A stretch of 64,000 nt of DNA from Chengkuizengella marina. Lineage in GTDB: Bacteria > Bacillota > Bacilli > Paenibacillales > KCTC-33759. The notes beneath the pieces were generated by a model that made no database searches, was not told the DNA's origin, and was given only the letters and a program-made list of their open reading frames with translations. The position numbers were made by a program, and so were the translations under genes. The DNA lies in assembly GCF_009910845.1 (NCBI RefSeq), contig NZ_SIJB01000035.1, positions 1-64,000 on the forward strand, given 5' to 3'. Positions 55,467 to 64,000 of this stretch are shown in pieces. Each line of letters starts with the position of its first letter. Position 1 is the first letter of the stretch.

Positions 55467-56975
55467 TTAATTTGTTATATTGATAGTAACTGTATCTGAA
55501 TATACTACACCATCGAATGCCCTTACTTTATACGTGTGTTCACCAAATGGTGCGTCAGAACCTGATAATACAACACTTGTGTTGGTTAGATCGCTCTTTA
55601 TAACCTGACCATCAAGTAAAATAACATATGTGATTTGATCTCCATTTATCTCAGAAGCAAAAGTAGGTCGATCCCAGCTTAAAGTAACATCGTCACTAGT
55701 TATACTAGCTATTAAATTTGTTGGTGCATCAAATTGATATTCATCAAAATCACTTATCGTTTGTGCATTTCCAAATGCAGCTAATAAATCTGTTTGTCTA
55801 TAAACCTCTTCCCATTTATCATTAGCATTATTAAGATCTGCTTTTGCTAATAATACTAATCTATCTACATTTTCATCGGCTTTATTAATGGAGTTAACTA
55901 AATCACCTAGTTCATAATCTAAAGTAACCCATGTTGATTTCACATCATTAAGAGCCGCTATAGCACTATCAATTTTTTCAACCATTAAAGATACTTGTTG
56001 TTCCGCGATTTTAAAACCAGCGGCTTGTTTTTGCAAATCAGTTAATTCATCCATTGCAGCGTTATACTGTTGTCTAACGCTGTTTATTTGATCTCCGTAT
56101 ACAATGGATGCTGTCGCTGTCCCAGCTGTTGCAGTCAACACTCCACCAGCAACCATTCCTCCGATAATCCATGGAGATGTTTCCGGAGCAATTGCTAATA
56201 CTAATGCACCCCCAATCAATAATGCAGTCCCAGTACCAGCTACGGAAAGCGTCGCAGTCAATTGTTGATCTCTAAGGGAATCTAGCTGTCTTTCATAATT
56301 TTCAATATCTTGATTCAACTGCTCAATTGCGTAACCATCTTCTCCATTTGCCCCTAAAAATTCATCAAGGATTGATTTATCATCTTTTAAATCCGTAGAG
56401 TCACTTGTTAGATCACCACTAAATGATGTCAATTGCTCAATTGTATGATCAACATTTGTTATTTTTTCATTAATATCTGACTGAATCGCATCCATTACAA
56501 GTTTGAAATCATCAACATCAGGTGTCCCATCGTCAGAGTACACCCCATCTAAATAATCAATAGCTAAATTTGAATAGGTTTGAAAATCAGATGCATAAGA
56601 TCTTATATCCAAGTTTAAATCAATCAATTGGGGTTCAAGATCATCCCTCCAATACGTTGCATGCTCTTTGGCTGTAGCTTGATGTTCATTAATTGGCACT
56701 GTTATTAGTGTTCCAGTATTATCCGTAAATTGAACTTGTTGAATCGTTCCTTGTGACAATATTGTATTTGCATAAATATCAAGTGCAAGTTTGTCTGCTA
56801 TTAACTGTTGAGCTCTATTCTGAAATTGGGAGGTAGCATCTACTAATGCAGAGTCTTGTTCCCCTGCTACCTCAATAGGAATCACTTCTTCAGCAAACAC
56901 ATTATATGGTATTGAACTCCCTGCTAAGGATAATGCTAATACTGTGGCAGTAATGGTTTTTTTTGTGATTTTCAT
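55467..56975 (-). CDS. HBL/Nhe-family secreted toxin-like component with hydrophobic head and C-terminal FN3 domain
   Basis: A 502-residue secreted protein with a signal peptide ending near NVFAEE. The helical bundle (about 35-400) has EHQATAKEHATYWRDDLEPQLIDLNLDIRSYASDF, matching the HBL/Nhe core. A glycine/alanine-rich hydrophobic head (about 240-295) has two potential membrane hairpin strands (TGTALLIGGALVLAIA and WIIGGMVAGGVLTATAG), as in pore-forming NheB/NheC or Hbl-L1/B. Residues 415-502 form a fibronectin type III domain (APTNLIASI...DVTLSWDRP...HTYKVRAFDG). The signal peptide closely resembles that of the upstream paralogue. AGGAGAG precedes the start. Confidence 0.8.
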   Translation of the reverse strand: MKITKKTITATVLALSLAGSSIPYNVFAEEVIPIEVAGEQDSALVDATSQFQNRAQQLIADKLALDIYANTILSQGTIQQVQFTDNTGTLITVPINEHQATAKEHATYWRDDLEPQLIDLNLDIRSYASDFQTYSNLAIDYLDGVYSDDGTPDVDDFKLVMDAIQSDINEKITNVDHTIEQLTSFSGDLTSDSTDLKDDKSILDEFLGANGEDGYAIEQLNQDIENYERQLDSLRDQQLTATLSVAGTGTALLIGGALVLAIAPETSPWIIGGMVAGGVLTATAGTATASIVYGDQINSVRQQYNAAMDELTDLQKQAAGFKIAEQQVSLMVEKIDSAIAALNDVKSTWVTLDYELGDLVNSINKADENVDRLVLLAKADLNNANDKWEEVYRQTDLLAAFGNAQTISDFDEYQFDAPTNLIASITSDDVTLSWDRPTFASEINGDQITYVILLDGQVIKSDLTNTSVVLSGSDAPFGEHTYKVRAFDGVVYSDTVTINITN

Positions 56976-57022
56976 TTTTAATTCTCTCCTTTTATTTTAA
57001 AATTTTTATAATACCTTACTCA

Positions 57023-58219
57023 TTAAGTATTTAAATCTAATGTCTCTACAGAAGTTTGCAAATTAAGTTGACTGTTGATATAGTCTGCTTGTGCTCTACT
57101 ATTTTTCCAGCTTTCTTTTGCATCAAGTAATAGATTTCTTATTTCGTCCGTACTTATCTTTCTTGCATCATATTGATCCTTAAGATTTTGAATCCCTTCA
57201 TATGCACTATCCCATTCTTCATACAAGTCTCTTGTAGAAGTAATAATGCCATCATTTGCATCATAGAAGTTATTTAATTGCATTTGAATGTCATTCAAAA
57301 CTGCAGCTTGAATCTCTGTCCCCTGTAACCCGAGCCAAATATTCTCATATTCCTCATTTAGCTCTCTGATTCTTTCTTGTTTTTCATCTAATGCTATATT
57401 TCCAGTAACAGCACCATAAATAATAGTTCCTATTGCTATACTCACGCCTACAGGACCAAGTAAGGATCCTACTCCTTCCGCTGCTATTTCTAGTGCAATG
57501 GTTGATAGTTCTAATCCAACAACTCCGGCTTCTATATATTCTGCTGTTAACACGCTATTTTCTTCTTTAATTTCAGCACCTAAATCATTAAGCTGATCTA
57601 TTATGATTTCGATCTTCTCATCCTCTAATTCCAAATTATTTAGCGTTGTTGTAGCAGCATATTGGAAATTAAAATGGTCATCCTGCAAATCATCTTTGTA
57701 AGTCTGAAATGAATACATCGTATCGTTTGTATCATCTCGATATTGCTGAATCTCTCTTTGTATAATATTTAATAATGACAGAAAATCTTGACTTGCTTGA
57801 TCGTCTCCAGCATCCACTCTATCCAACGTATCCATCAGTACATCATAATAATTAATAAAATCAGTAGCAAAAGCACTAACATCAAGATTTCTTTCAATTA
57901 ATAAGCTACTTAGATTATTAACATAATCACTAGCATGGTCTCTTGCTATTTGTTGATAGCTAGGTAGATCAGGAAGAATGTCCAATCGGACCGATTCTTG
58001 AGTTGATATAGATGTTTTATATGCATCCATAATCAATTTACTAGTTGCAATACTTTTTATTGCTTTTTGCATATTTACAGGTGCAAGTATAATGTCATTT
58101 GTATTTGCTTCAGCAACTATTGCTGTTTCAGCTGCAAATGAATAATTCGGCAAGAAAGCACCTGTCGCAAGTGTAAAAGCTAAAGCTGTTGACGTGAATG
58201 TTTTTGTTGTAATTTTCAT
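57023..58219 (-). CDS. HBL/Nhe-family secreted toxin-like component with hydrophobic head
   Basis: The first gene of the operon. It encodes a 398-residue secreted protein with a signal peptide (about 1-30, cleavage near SFAAE). The helical core has SYQQIARDHASDYVNNLSSLLIERNLDVSAFATDF, collinear with the other two components and with HBL/Nhe proteins. The hydrophobic head spans about 224-275 (AGVVGLELSTIALEIAAEG and LGPVGVSIAIGTIIYGAVTG). It ends without an added domain, so it is the canonical length of about 400. A strong RBS (AGGAGGG) stands five bases from the ATG. HBL/Nhe toxins need three proteins, and exactly three are encoded here. Confidence 0.82.
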   Translation of the reverse strand: MKITTKTFTSTALAFTLATGAFLPNYSFAAETAIVAEANTNDIILAPVNMQKAIKSIATSKLIMDAYKTSISTQESVRLDILPDLPSYQQIARDHASDYVNNLSSLLIERNLDVSAFATDFINYYDVLMDTLDRVDAGDDQASQDFLSLLNIIQREIQQYRDDTNDTMYSFQTYKDDLQDDHFNFQYAATTTLNNLELEDEKIEIIIDQLNDLGAEIKEENSVLTAEYIEAGVVGLELSTIALEIAAEGVGSLLGPVGVSIAIGTIIYGAVTGNIALDEKQERIRELNEEYENIWLGLQGTEIQAAVLNDIQMQLNNFYDANDGIITSTRDLYEEWDSAYEGIQNLKDQYDARKISTDEIRNLLLDAKESWKNSRAQADYINSQLNLQTSVETLDLNT

Positions 58220-58478
58220 AATCGCCCTCCTATTTACAATAATTACAATGAAACCTTGTCTCGGCTCTATCTTGGCTCAAAACTTTTATGAAATAATTTA
58301 AATGAAAGCTTCTATTTTATAACAAGGTTTAATATTGTCTTAACATGATAATTAACAAATGTGATAGAAGTATGGGATGTTTGTGATGAAAGTAAGAAAT
58401 TTTATGTAAAAAGAAGAGATACATGATTGTTGTATTAACTTCCTAATGAAAACTTAAATTCACATATATTCCAAATAG
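58220..58478 (-). other. Upstream region of the toxin-like operon
   Basis: About 260 AT-rich bases ahead of the first toxin-like gene. A possible promoter is TTAAGA...TATAAA on the minus strand near 58327-58354, with a weak -35. I found no palindrome matching the PlcR box (TATG...CATA) that drives HBL and Nhe in Bacillus cereus, so control is probably different. Confidence 0.3.
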
Positions 58479-58511
58479 AAAAACCCACTCCTGGAAGAGT
58501 GGGATGAATAT
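58479..58511 (-). terminator. Terminator after the histidine kinase gene
   Basis: Minus-strand CCCACTC-TTCCA-GGAGTGGGTTTTTC is a strong hairpin. It ends the two-component operon about 110 bases after the kinase stop and isolates the toxin-like operon. Confidence 0.85.
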
Positions 58512-58617
58512 AGTAAAGTTAGATACGGTACAGTTTTTACTACAAAAAAGTATCTTACCATACTTGAAACGTTATTTTTTATTTAATTGATAAGTTCAAC
58601 TCACATATTCTTAATTC

Positions 58618-60021
58618 TTAATGCCCCATAATCGGCAACATAATATGAACTTGTGTTCCTTTTCCAACTTTACTAGAAAATGAAATACTCCCTTCATGAG
58701 CAGCTACTATTTGTTTTACTATAGATATTCCCAAACCCGTTCCGCCATCTTTTCGTGTTCGTGCTTTATTAATTCGATAAAAACGTTCTCCTAGATGACT
58801 TAAGTGCTCTTCACTTATTCCTATTCCCGAATCTGATATAATAAGCTCGCATTGATGATTTGCCTGTTGATGTAATTCAATAGAAATTTCTCCACCGATC
58901 GGCGTATAATTCACAGCGTTATCCATAATATTATGAATAATTTGTTCGATTCGATCTTCATCTGCATGTATAATAATTTCCGGATCTAGAGATGTACTAA
59001 GCGTAATTTCTTTTTCCAACAATATTGACTCATATATTTCAGTAGAGTCCTCAATCAATTGGGCAAATACAAGGGGTTGCTTTGATAGAGGATATGCTTT
59101 TCTCTCCAACTTTGATAAATCAAGTAAATCTTGAACAAGACGTTGCATACGTGAAGCTTCACGATGTATGATCTTTATATATTTCTGTTCGTCTTCTCTT
59201 GATTTAACAACACGATCAATGATAGCTTCACTGTAACCTTTTACATAACTAAGAGGAGTACGAAGTTCATGAGAAACATTTGCAAGGAAGTCTTTTTTTC
59301 GTTCATCTTCTTCTGCTATAGCACTCGCCATATTGTTAAATGCTCGTCCAAGTTTACCTATTTCATCATTTGTAGTTACTTCAACACGCTTTAAATAGTT
59401 TCCTTGTGACATGTGAAAAGACGCATTCTCTAGTTTTTGAAGTGGTCTAGTTAATTTTGCAATCACTATCCTTCCTACTATGATCAAAAACAATACATAA
59501 GATATTGCAAATGTAATCCATATACTTGTTATATCACTAATCATTTCAGTAACTTTTGCTAAAGGACTGTATAAAAAAAGTATGCCTCTTAATCTATTTT
59601 CATCTAATAACGGAACGATCACACCCATAATTTGATGACCAATCTTTTCTTCATAACCAATTTTAGATATAATTTCCCCTGCTAATAATTGCTCTCTTTC
59701 TGCTTCATTTATATATGATTCATAATCGAGATTAAATGGAAATCTGATACCCAATTCTTGAGGATCTGTAACTAGTAATACCTCTGGTTCAAACATAAGA
59801 TTAAACCAATGAATTTGATCCATAAATAGAGGAGTTATATCTCCTCCTTTATAATTTGTAGCAAGTCTAGAACCTTCCTCTTCCAATGTTTTTCTTAAGT
59901 TCTCTACATAGTACTTTTGATAAAAATAATTTGATAATAAGTAAGAAAATAGAATCGTTGCAATGATGGCAAGACTAATGATAATCCAAATCTTTTGTCC
60001 TAATGTCAAATTTTTTATCAT
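58618..60021 (-). CDS. Sensor histidine kinase (HAMP-HisKA-HATPase)
   Basis: A 467-residue membrane kinase. Two helices (about 11-33 and 166-187) flank an extracytoplasmic sensor domain of about 130 residues. A HAMP linker (about 188-240), the dimerisation domain with phospho-acceptor H251 (NVSHELRTPLSYVKG) and the ATPase domain (NIMDNAVNYTP, SDSGIGI, GGTGLGISIVKQIV) follow. It resembles WalK/ResE-type kinases. The signal is unknown. It starts one base after the stop of its regulator, so the two form an operon. Position alone does not tie it to the toxin-like genes beyond the terminator. Confidence 0.93.
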   Translation of the reverse strand: MIKNLTLGQKIWIIISLAIIATILFSYLLSNYFYQKYYVENLRKTLEEEGSRLATNYKGGDITPLFMDQIHWFNLMFEPEVLLVTDPQELGIRFPFNLDYESYINEAEREQLLAGEIISKIGYEEKIGHQIMGVIVPLLDENRLRGILFLYSPLAKVTEMISDITSIWITFAISYVLFLIIVGRIVIAKLTRPLQKLENASFHMSQGNYLKRVEVTTNDEIGKLGRAFNNMASAIAEEDERKKDFLANVSHELRTPLSYVKGYSEAIIDRVVKSREDEQKYIKIIHREASRMQRLVQDLLDLSKLERKAYPLSKQPLVFAQLIEDSTEIYESILLEKEITLSTSLDPEIIIHADEDRIEQIIHNIMDNAVNYTPIGGEISIELHQQANHQCELIISDSGIGISEEHLSHLGERFYRINKARTRKDGGTGLGISIVKQIVAAHEGSISFSSKVGKGTQVHIMLPIMGH

Positions 60022-60022
60022 T

Positions 60023-60703
60023 TCACACCTCTAATTTATAACCAATACCCCAAACCGTTTGAATGGATTCACCTATACTTCCCATTTTGATTCTTAGCGT
60101 TTTTATATGGGTATCTACTGTCCTTTCCCCGCCAATATAATCAAAGCCCCATACACTATTCAATAATTGTTCACGGCTTAAAGCTTGCCCTCTATTTTTA
60201 CAAAGAAAAAGGAGTAGATCAAATTCCTTTAAAGTTAATGATATAGGTTCACCATGTATTCGCACTTTACGACCTTTCTCATCAATATGTATTGACTCGA
60301 ATTGTTGAAATAGTCCTTCTTCAGGTTGCTTATTATGATTAAATCTACGTAATACTGCATCAATACGAGCAACTAATTCACCTGGACTAAACGGTTTTAC
60401 GATGTAATCATCGGCACCTAATTTTAAACCGTGAACACGATCCCATTCCTCTCCTCTTGCTGTTAAAAATATAATTGGAATATTAGACTTTTCACGTACT
60501 TTTTTACAGAATGTAAATCCATCCATTTCAGGCATCATAACATCAAGAATAATAATATCAATACGTTCTGTTTCAAGAATGAAAATAGCTTCTTTTCCAT
60601 TTGAAGCTTGAAAGGTTTCAAAATTAGAAGTTTCTAGATACATTTGTATTAAACTTCTCAAGTCTTTTTCATCATCAACAACTAACACGTTTTTATCAGT
60701 CAT
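60023..60703 (-). CDS. OmpR-family response regulator
   Basis: A 226-residue transcription factor. The receiver (about 4-118) has D10-D11, phospho-acceptor D54 (IILDVMMPEMDG), T81 and K103 (DYIVKPFSPGE). The winged helix (about 130-226) has LTLKEFDLLLFLCKNRGQALSREQLLNSVWGFDYIGGERTVDTHIKTLR. Cognate partner of the downstream kinase. AAGGTGA lies upstream of the start. DNA targets cannot be inferred. Confidence 0.94.
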   Translation of the reverse strand: MTDKNVLVVDDEKDLRSLIQMYLETSNFETFQASNGKEAIFILETERIDIIILDVMMPEMDGFTFCKKVREKSNIPIIFLTARGEEWDRVHGLKLGADDYIVKPFSPGELVARIDAVLRRFNHNKQPEEGLFQQFESIHIDEKGRKVRIHGEPISLTLKEFDLLLFLCKNRGQALSREQLLNSVWGFDYIGGERTVDTHIKTLRIKMGSIGESIQTVWGIGYKLEV

Positions 60704-60847
60704 TACTAATCACCTTCTATATTAGTAAATATTAGACTTGATTTTATCATACTTTACAATAAATGTGTGCATAAATGTTGTTTAGTACTAAACAAAATAT
60801 TAAATAGATGAAAAGCCTTTCGGAGCCTTTTATAAATTTTAAGTTAT

Positions 60848-60876
60848 AAAAAAACCTATGAAAAATCCATAGGTTC
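60848..60876 (-). terminator. Terminator after sspP
   Basis: Minus-strand AACCTATG-GATTTTT-CATAGGTTTTTTTA is a clean hairpin and T run just after the sspP stop. Confidence 0.88.
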
Positions 60877-60886
60877 ATTTTATTAA

Positions 60887-61048
60887 CTACACCCCTCCAA
60901 ATCCTTCTCCGTGATTGGCTCTGGAATGATTTTTATTTTTTGCTTTTTTTGAACCAGATAAGGCCTCACCCTTAGCATCTTGTACCTGATCTAATTTACG
61001 CTCTGTGTATTGGTGTGGATTCTTTGGAGTTAAACGTTCATTAGACAT
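60887..61048 (-). CDS. sspP: Small acid-soluble spore protein P
   Basis: A 53-residue, basic, Lys/Asn/Gly-rich protein. The C-terminal half GEALSGSKKAKNKNHSRANHGEG matches the SspP signature (PLSGSKKVKNRNHTRQKH) of B. subtilis. SspP is a minor forespore protein with no known essential role. The ATG at 61048 has AGGAGGG seven bases upstream; the in-frame extension to 61075 lacks an RBS. It is monocistronic with its own terminator. A sigma-G promoter is expected but was not identified with confidence. Confidence 0.85.
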   Translation of the reverse strand: MSNERLTPKNPHQYTERKLDQVQDAKGEALSGSKKAKNKNHSRANHGEGFGGV

Positions 61049-61147
61049 ATTTAAACCCTCCTTATAATCAATCATAAACTACAACATGAATGTGAAAACT
61101 TCTTCATACAGTTCAACGACACCCACTTAAGGCCAATTTTTAGGCTG

Positions 61148-61492
61148 CTATGAGTGTGTTATAGAATGTAATGTTTGAGCACATTCATGAATATGCCTTA
61201 CATAATCTTCTGCTAACGTTTGGATCACTTCGTTGTTCTCATCAATCGCTTTATTATTTTGCTCAACATCAATTAAAGAAACATCCACTTTTCTTTCATC
61301 CGCATAAGTACATCTGAAATCAAATGTGTACATCGCATGACCTGCTGTTGAAATATGAATGTTTAAAGCATTAGAATTTGCATGATCTAAACTAACATCC
61401 ACTGAATCTGTTTTATTTAATATTGTCGGTAATGTACTTTGCCAATTTTGTAAAAGCTCTTCTGAATTTATCGTTAGTGCTTCATTGTCCAT
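61148..61492 (-). CDS. Hypothetical protein of unknown family
   Basis: Not recognised. The 114-residue product is soluble, acidic and has no signal. The N-terminal part is helical, a central beta-rich stretch follows (VDVSLDHANSNALNIHISTAGHAMYTFDFRCTYADERKVDVSLIDVEQ), and a C-terminal helix has several His and one Cys (YVRHIHECAQTLHSITHS). The RBS is strong (GGAGGTG, six bases away), which supports translation. It lies between tRNA-Ser and sspP. Confidence 0.7.
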   Translation of the reverse strand: MDNEALTINSEELLQNWQSTLPTILNKTDSVDVSLDHANSNALNIHISTAGHAMYTFDFRCTYADERKVDVSLIDVEQNNKAIDENNEVIQTLAEDYVRHIHECAQTLHSITHS

Positions 61493-61540
61493 AATTACAC
61501 CTCCGCCTCATTAATTTGCGATAACGTAGGTTCATTTATT

Positions 61541-61579
61541 CAAAAAAACAAAAAAAAACAAGCATCGTTTAGATACTTG
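61541..61579 (-). terminator. Terminator after tRNA-Ser
   Basis: Minus-strand CAAGTATC-TAAAC-GATGCTTG (61559-61579) is followed by a run of eight T and then more T-rich sequence, just beyond the tRNA. Confidence 0.85.
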
Positions 61580-61595
61580 ATGTTTATGAAATATA

Positions 61596-61685
61596 TGGCG
61601 GAGAGGGTGGGATTTGAACCCACGGAAGAGTCCCCCCTTCGCTGGTTTTCAAGACCAGTGCCTTAAGCCGCTCGACCACCTCTCC
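61596..61685 (-). tRNA. tRNA-Ser (anticodon UGA)
   Basis: The minus strand gives a complete class II tRNA of 90 bases including an encoded CCA. Acceptor arms GGAGAGG/CCTCTCC pair, the anticodon stem-loop is CTGGT-CTTGAAA-ACCAG with anticodon TGA, a long variable arm follows (GCGAAGGGGGGACTCTTC), and the T arm has GGTTCAAATCC. It reads UCN serine codons. It lies 49 bases after serS, the enzyme that charges it, and is probably co-transcribed. Confidence 0.97.
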
Positions 61686-61734
61686 TTGCGTCACAAGAAG
61701 TATTGTAACACAGAAGTTTTATTGAATGCAAGTC

Positions 61735-63015
61735 TTATTTAATAGAAATTTCTCTTACATGATTCATGTACGGTTGAAGTACTTCAGGAATCTTTACAGT
61801 ACCGTCAGCCTGCTGATAATTTTCTAATATGGCTGCAACTGTTCTACCGATGGCTAAACCAGATCCATTTAATGTATGAACAAATTCCGGTTTCGATTTA
61901 TGATCCCTACGAAAACGAATACCAGCTCTTCTAGCTTGAAAATCTTCACAGTTACTACAGGAAGAAATTTCACGGTACATATTGCTTTGTGGCAACCATA
62001 CTTCTAAATCATAAGTTTTAGCCGATGTAAAACCAATATCTCCTGTACATAAAGATAAAATACGATATGGTAAATTAAGAAGTTGTAATACCTTTTCTGC
62101 GTTCTCTGATAGCTTCTCTAACTGATCATAAGAATCCTCTGGTTTAACAAACTTCAATAATTCAACCTTATTGAATTGATGTAAACGAATTAGACCTCTT
62201 GTGTCTCTACCTGCTGAGCCTGCTTCAGATCTAAAACAAGCACTGTATGCTACATATTTTTTTGGAAGATGTTCTGCTGATAAAATTTCTTCTCTATAAA
62301 AGTTGACTACAGGTACTTCTGCTGTAGGAGTAAGAAAGTATTCATCATTTTCTAACTTAAATGCATCTTCTTCAAACTTAGGTAATTGTCCAGAACCTAC
62401 CATGCTGTTTCGATTCACAACCATAGGAGGTAACATTTCTTCATAACCATGTTCAATACAGTGTAAATCCATCATAAAGTTAATTAAAGCACGTTCTAAT
62501 CGAGCTCCTAAACCTTTATAAAATAAAAATCTGGAGCCAGAAACTTTAGCACCTGCTTCAAAATTTACAATATCAAGGTTAGTAGCAATATCCCAATGAG
62601 CCTTTGGCTCAAAGTCAAATGTTGGAATATCTCCCCATCTACGAATTTCTACATTATCATCCTCATCTTTTCCAATTGGAACGGAAGAATGGAGAATATT
62701 AGGTAAAGTTAATAAGATCTGTTCTAATTGTGACTCAATTTCTCTTAACTCTTCATCTAACGTTTTAATTTGATCAGATACCTCTCTCATTTCTTTAATG
62801 AGATCTTCGGCATTTTCTCCAGCTTTTTTCTTCTTTGCAACATCTTGTGAAACGACATTTCGTTGATTTTTCAACTGTTCAGCTTGCTGAAGTAATTCTC
62901 TACGCTTGGTATCTAATTGCATAAAACTAGTCATGTCATTCAAAGGATGGCCACGATGTTTTAATGCAGTCTCTATTGTTTCAAGATCATTTCTAAATCG
63001 TTTAATATCTAACAA
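61735..63015 (-). CDS. serS: Seryl-tRNA synthetase
   Basis: A class II synthetase that charges tRNA-Ser, 426 residues. The N-terminal two-helix coiled-coil arm (about 27-100) contacts the long variable arm of tRNA-Ser. The catalytic domain has motif 2 ([33 protein letters not shown]) and motif 3 ([20 protein letters not shown]). I chose the TTG at 63013-63015, which gives the universal M-L-D-I-K-R-F start and has GAAGGAAGGG four to five bases upstream. The ATG at 63042, directly after the pdxT stop, has no RBS. Confidence 0.95.
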   Translation of the reverse strand: MLDIKRFRNDLETIETALKHRGHPLNDMTSFMQLDTKRRELLQQAEQLKNQRNVVSQDVAKKKKAGENAEDLIKEMREVSDQIKTLDEELREIESQLEQILLTLPNILHSSVPIGKDEDDNVEIRRWGDIPTFDFEPKAHWDIATNLDIVNFEAGAKVSGSRFLFYKGLGARLERALINFMMDLHCIEHGYEEMLPPMVVNRNSMVGSGQLPKFEEDAFKLENDEYFLTPTAEVPVVNFYREEILSAEHLPKKYVAYSACFRSEAGSAGRDTRGLIRLHQFNKVELLKFVKPEDSYDQLEKLSENAEKVLQLLNLPYRILSLCTGDIGFTSAKTYDLEVWLPQSNMYREISSCSNCEDFQARRAGIRFRRDHKSKPEFVHTLNGSGLAIGRTVAAILENYQQADGTVKIPEVLQPYMNHVREISIK

Positions 63016-63042
63016 AAAAACCCTTCCTTCCACAAATGGCAT

Positions 63043-63624
63043 TTACTTGACTAAGGAGAATTGTTTCACCATATTAATAAAATAACTATGCAAACGAAAA
63101 TCATCTGTAAGTTCTGGATGGAAGGAAGCAGCTAACAAGTGCCCTTGTCTAGCTGCTACAATTTTTCCGTTATATTCAGAAAGTACTTCAACTCCTGACC
63201 CTACTTCTTCAATTAAAGGAGCACGAATAAATACCGCTCTAAGTGGTGATTCAAGACCTTTAATTGGTAAGTTAGCTTCAAAGCTTTCTCTTTGACGCCC
63301 AAAAGCATTTCTTGCTACTTTCATATCCATTAATCCTAAATGATTCTCACTTTTTCCTACAACTTCTTTAGCAAGTAAAATCATACCGGCACATGTACCA
63401 AAAATAGGTTTTCTCTGTTTGGAAAACTCATTTAACTTCTCAATAAAGCCATATAATTTCATTAAACGACCAATTGTTGTGCTCTCTCCTCCTGGAATGA
63501 TGATCCCATCAATCTCATCGCATTGATCTGATGTTTTAATGACAATCGCTTCTGCACCGGCATTTTCTATCATTTTCAAATGTTCTTTCACTGCTCCTTG
63601 TAGAGCAAGTACACCTATTTTCAC
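63043..63624 (-). CDS. pdxT: Pyridoxal 5'-phosphate synthase glutaminase subunit
   Basis: PdxT hydrolyses glutamine and channels ammonia to PdxS for one-step PLP synthesis. The 193-residue class I amidotransferase has the nucleophile C78 (FGTCAGM), H169 and E171 (AASFHPEL), and the oxyanion-region motif IIPGGESTTIGRL. It follows pdxS by 42 bases and precedes serS by 27. The PLP made would serve, among others, the serine hydroxymethyltransferase in this window. Confidence 0.97.
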   Translation of the reverse strand: MKIGVLALQGAVKEHLKMIENAGAEAIVIKTSDQCDEIDGIIIPGGESTTIGRLMKLYGFIEKLNEFSKQRKPIFGTCAGMILLAKEVVGKSENHLGLMDMKVARNAFGRQRESFEANLPIKGLESPLRAVFIRAPLIEEVGSGVEVLSEYNGKIVAARQGHLLAASFHPELTDDFRLHSYFINMVKQFSLVK

Positions 63625-63666
63625 AGCTGTCCCTTCTTTCTTGCATGAAAAAAAATAAAGTGTTAA

Positions 63667-64000
63667 TTACCAACCGCGCTCTTGCATTCTTTCTGATTTA
63701 TCAAGTTTAGAAATTTCGATTCCCTTCATAGGAGTACCAAGATCTTTAGACACTTTTACTAACAATTCATAATCTGTATAATGTGTAGTTGCTTCTACAA
63801 TTGCTTTTGCAAACTTTTCAGGATTATCAGATTTAAATATACCTGATCCTACAAATACACCATCTGATCCAAGATGCATCATTAAAGCTGCATCAGCTGG
63901 AGTTGCAACACCACCTGCAGCAAAATTAACAACAGGAAGTTTTCCTGATTCATGTACTTGAAGAATTAACTCATAAGGTGCACCTAAATTTTTAGCTTCA
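63667..64000 (-). CDS. pdxS: Pyridoxal 5'-phosphate synthase PdxS subunit (partial)
   Basis: The C-terminal 110 residues of PdxS; the 5' part lies beyond the right edge. The frame stays open to base 64000, reading [53 protein letters not shown] and ending MQERGW. The [13 protein letters not shown] phosphate-binding loop is diagnostic. PdxS combines ribose 5-phosphate, glyceraldehyde 3-phosphate and ammonia from PdxT into PLP. The in-frame Met at 63882 is internal and not a start. Confidence 0.96.
   Translation of the reverse strand, partial: EAKNLGAPYELILQVHESGKLPVVNFAAGGVATPADAALMMHLGSDGVFVGSGIFKSDNPEKFAKAIVEATTHYTDYELLVKVSKDLGTPMKGIEISKLDKSERMQERGW

Noticed and set aside
58220..58478. PlcR box before the toxin-like operon
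   Set aside because: I looked for TATG...CATA-type palindromes typical of B. cereus toxin genes and found none that fit.

Overview
The window is chromosomal DNA from an AT-rich (about one-third G+C by eye), endospore-forming member of the Bacillales. The best fit is a Paenibacillaceae-like lineage. Sporulation genes (bofA, spoIIR, sspP, sda), Gram-positive RBSs and an 11-gene complex I operon without nuoEFG support this. An SLH-anchored protease and the order prfA-prmC-spoIIR-sua5-mntP-ywlE-rpiB-ywlG-glyA-upp-mnaA-atp also fit. The genus cannot be fixed from sequence reading alone.

Layout. At 1-800, yaaL and bofA run leftward into a strong promoter and leader that probably opens an rRNA operon just outside the window. 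At 1045-5557 are murA, a DUF1146 gene and a large subtilisin-like protease with three SLH repeats. At 5879-15793 is the complex I operon (nuoA-N, without EFG). At 16263-23469 is the ATP synthase operon (atpZ-I-B-E-F-H-A-G-D-C). At 23633-32137 are mnaA, upp, a coiled-coil gene, a ZTP-riboswitch-controlled rpiB-ywlG-glyA operon, ywlE, mntP, sua5 and spoIIR. At 32313-33766 an accessory GntR regulator and amino-acid racemase interrupt an otherwise conserved block. It resumes with prmC, prfA and ychF (33853-37014), followed by an overlooked 46-codon sda gene (37219-37359).

The accessory core is 37400-46760. Three consecutive ComP-family membrane kinases, one ComA-like regulator, one ComQ-like prenyltransferase and a 46-codon peptide gene form a rearranged, kinase-triplicated relative of the ComQXPA quorum-sensing system. 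The peptide gene stands where a pheromone gene would be expected, but its product has no tryptophan. A decayed copy of the comQ 3' end precedes it. Next come a cluster of DnaA-box-like sites ahead of tadA, an aldo/keto reductase, an RlmM/FtsJ-like methyltransferase and a compact type I toxin-antitoxin-like module (50100-50360). A lipoprotein and an LCP-family cell-wall ligase follow.

At 53276-58219 a leftward operon encodes three secreted proteins that look like the HBL/Nhe tripartite alpha-helical pore-forming toxins. Two have a hydrophobic head and one lacks it. One carries a C-terminal FN3 domain and another two jelly-roll carbohydrate-binding-like modules. The right end (58618-64000) holds an OmpR/EnvZ-type two-component system, sspP, a small hypothetical gene, tRNA-Ser(UGA), serS, pdxT and the 3' part of pdxS.

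On the minus strand pdxS-pdxT-serS-tRNA-Ser and yaaL-bofA-rrn keep their usual origin-proximal order and direction. They are separated by about 60 kb that includes the spoIIR-atp-nuo block, which suggests a large rearrangement near the origin. The points most worth following up are the toxin operon, the three-kinase Com system with its odd peptide, the type I toxin-antitoxin-like locus and the DnaA-box cluster.
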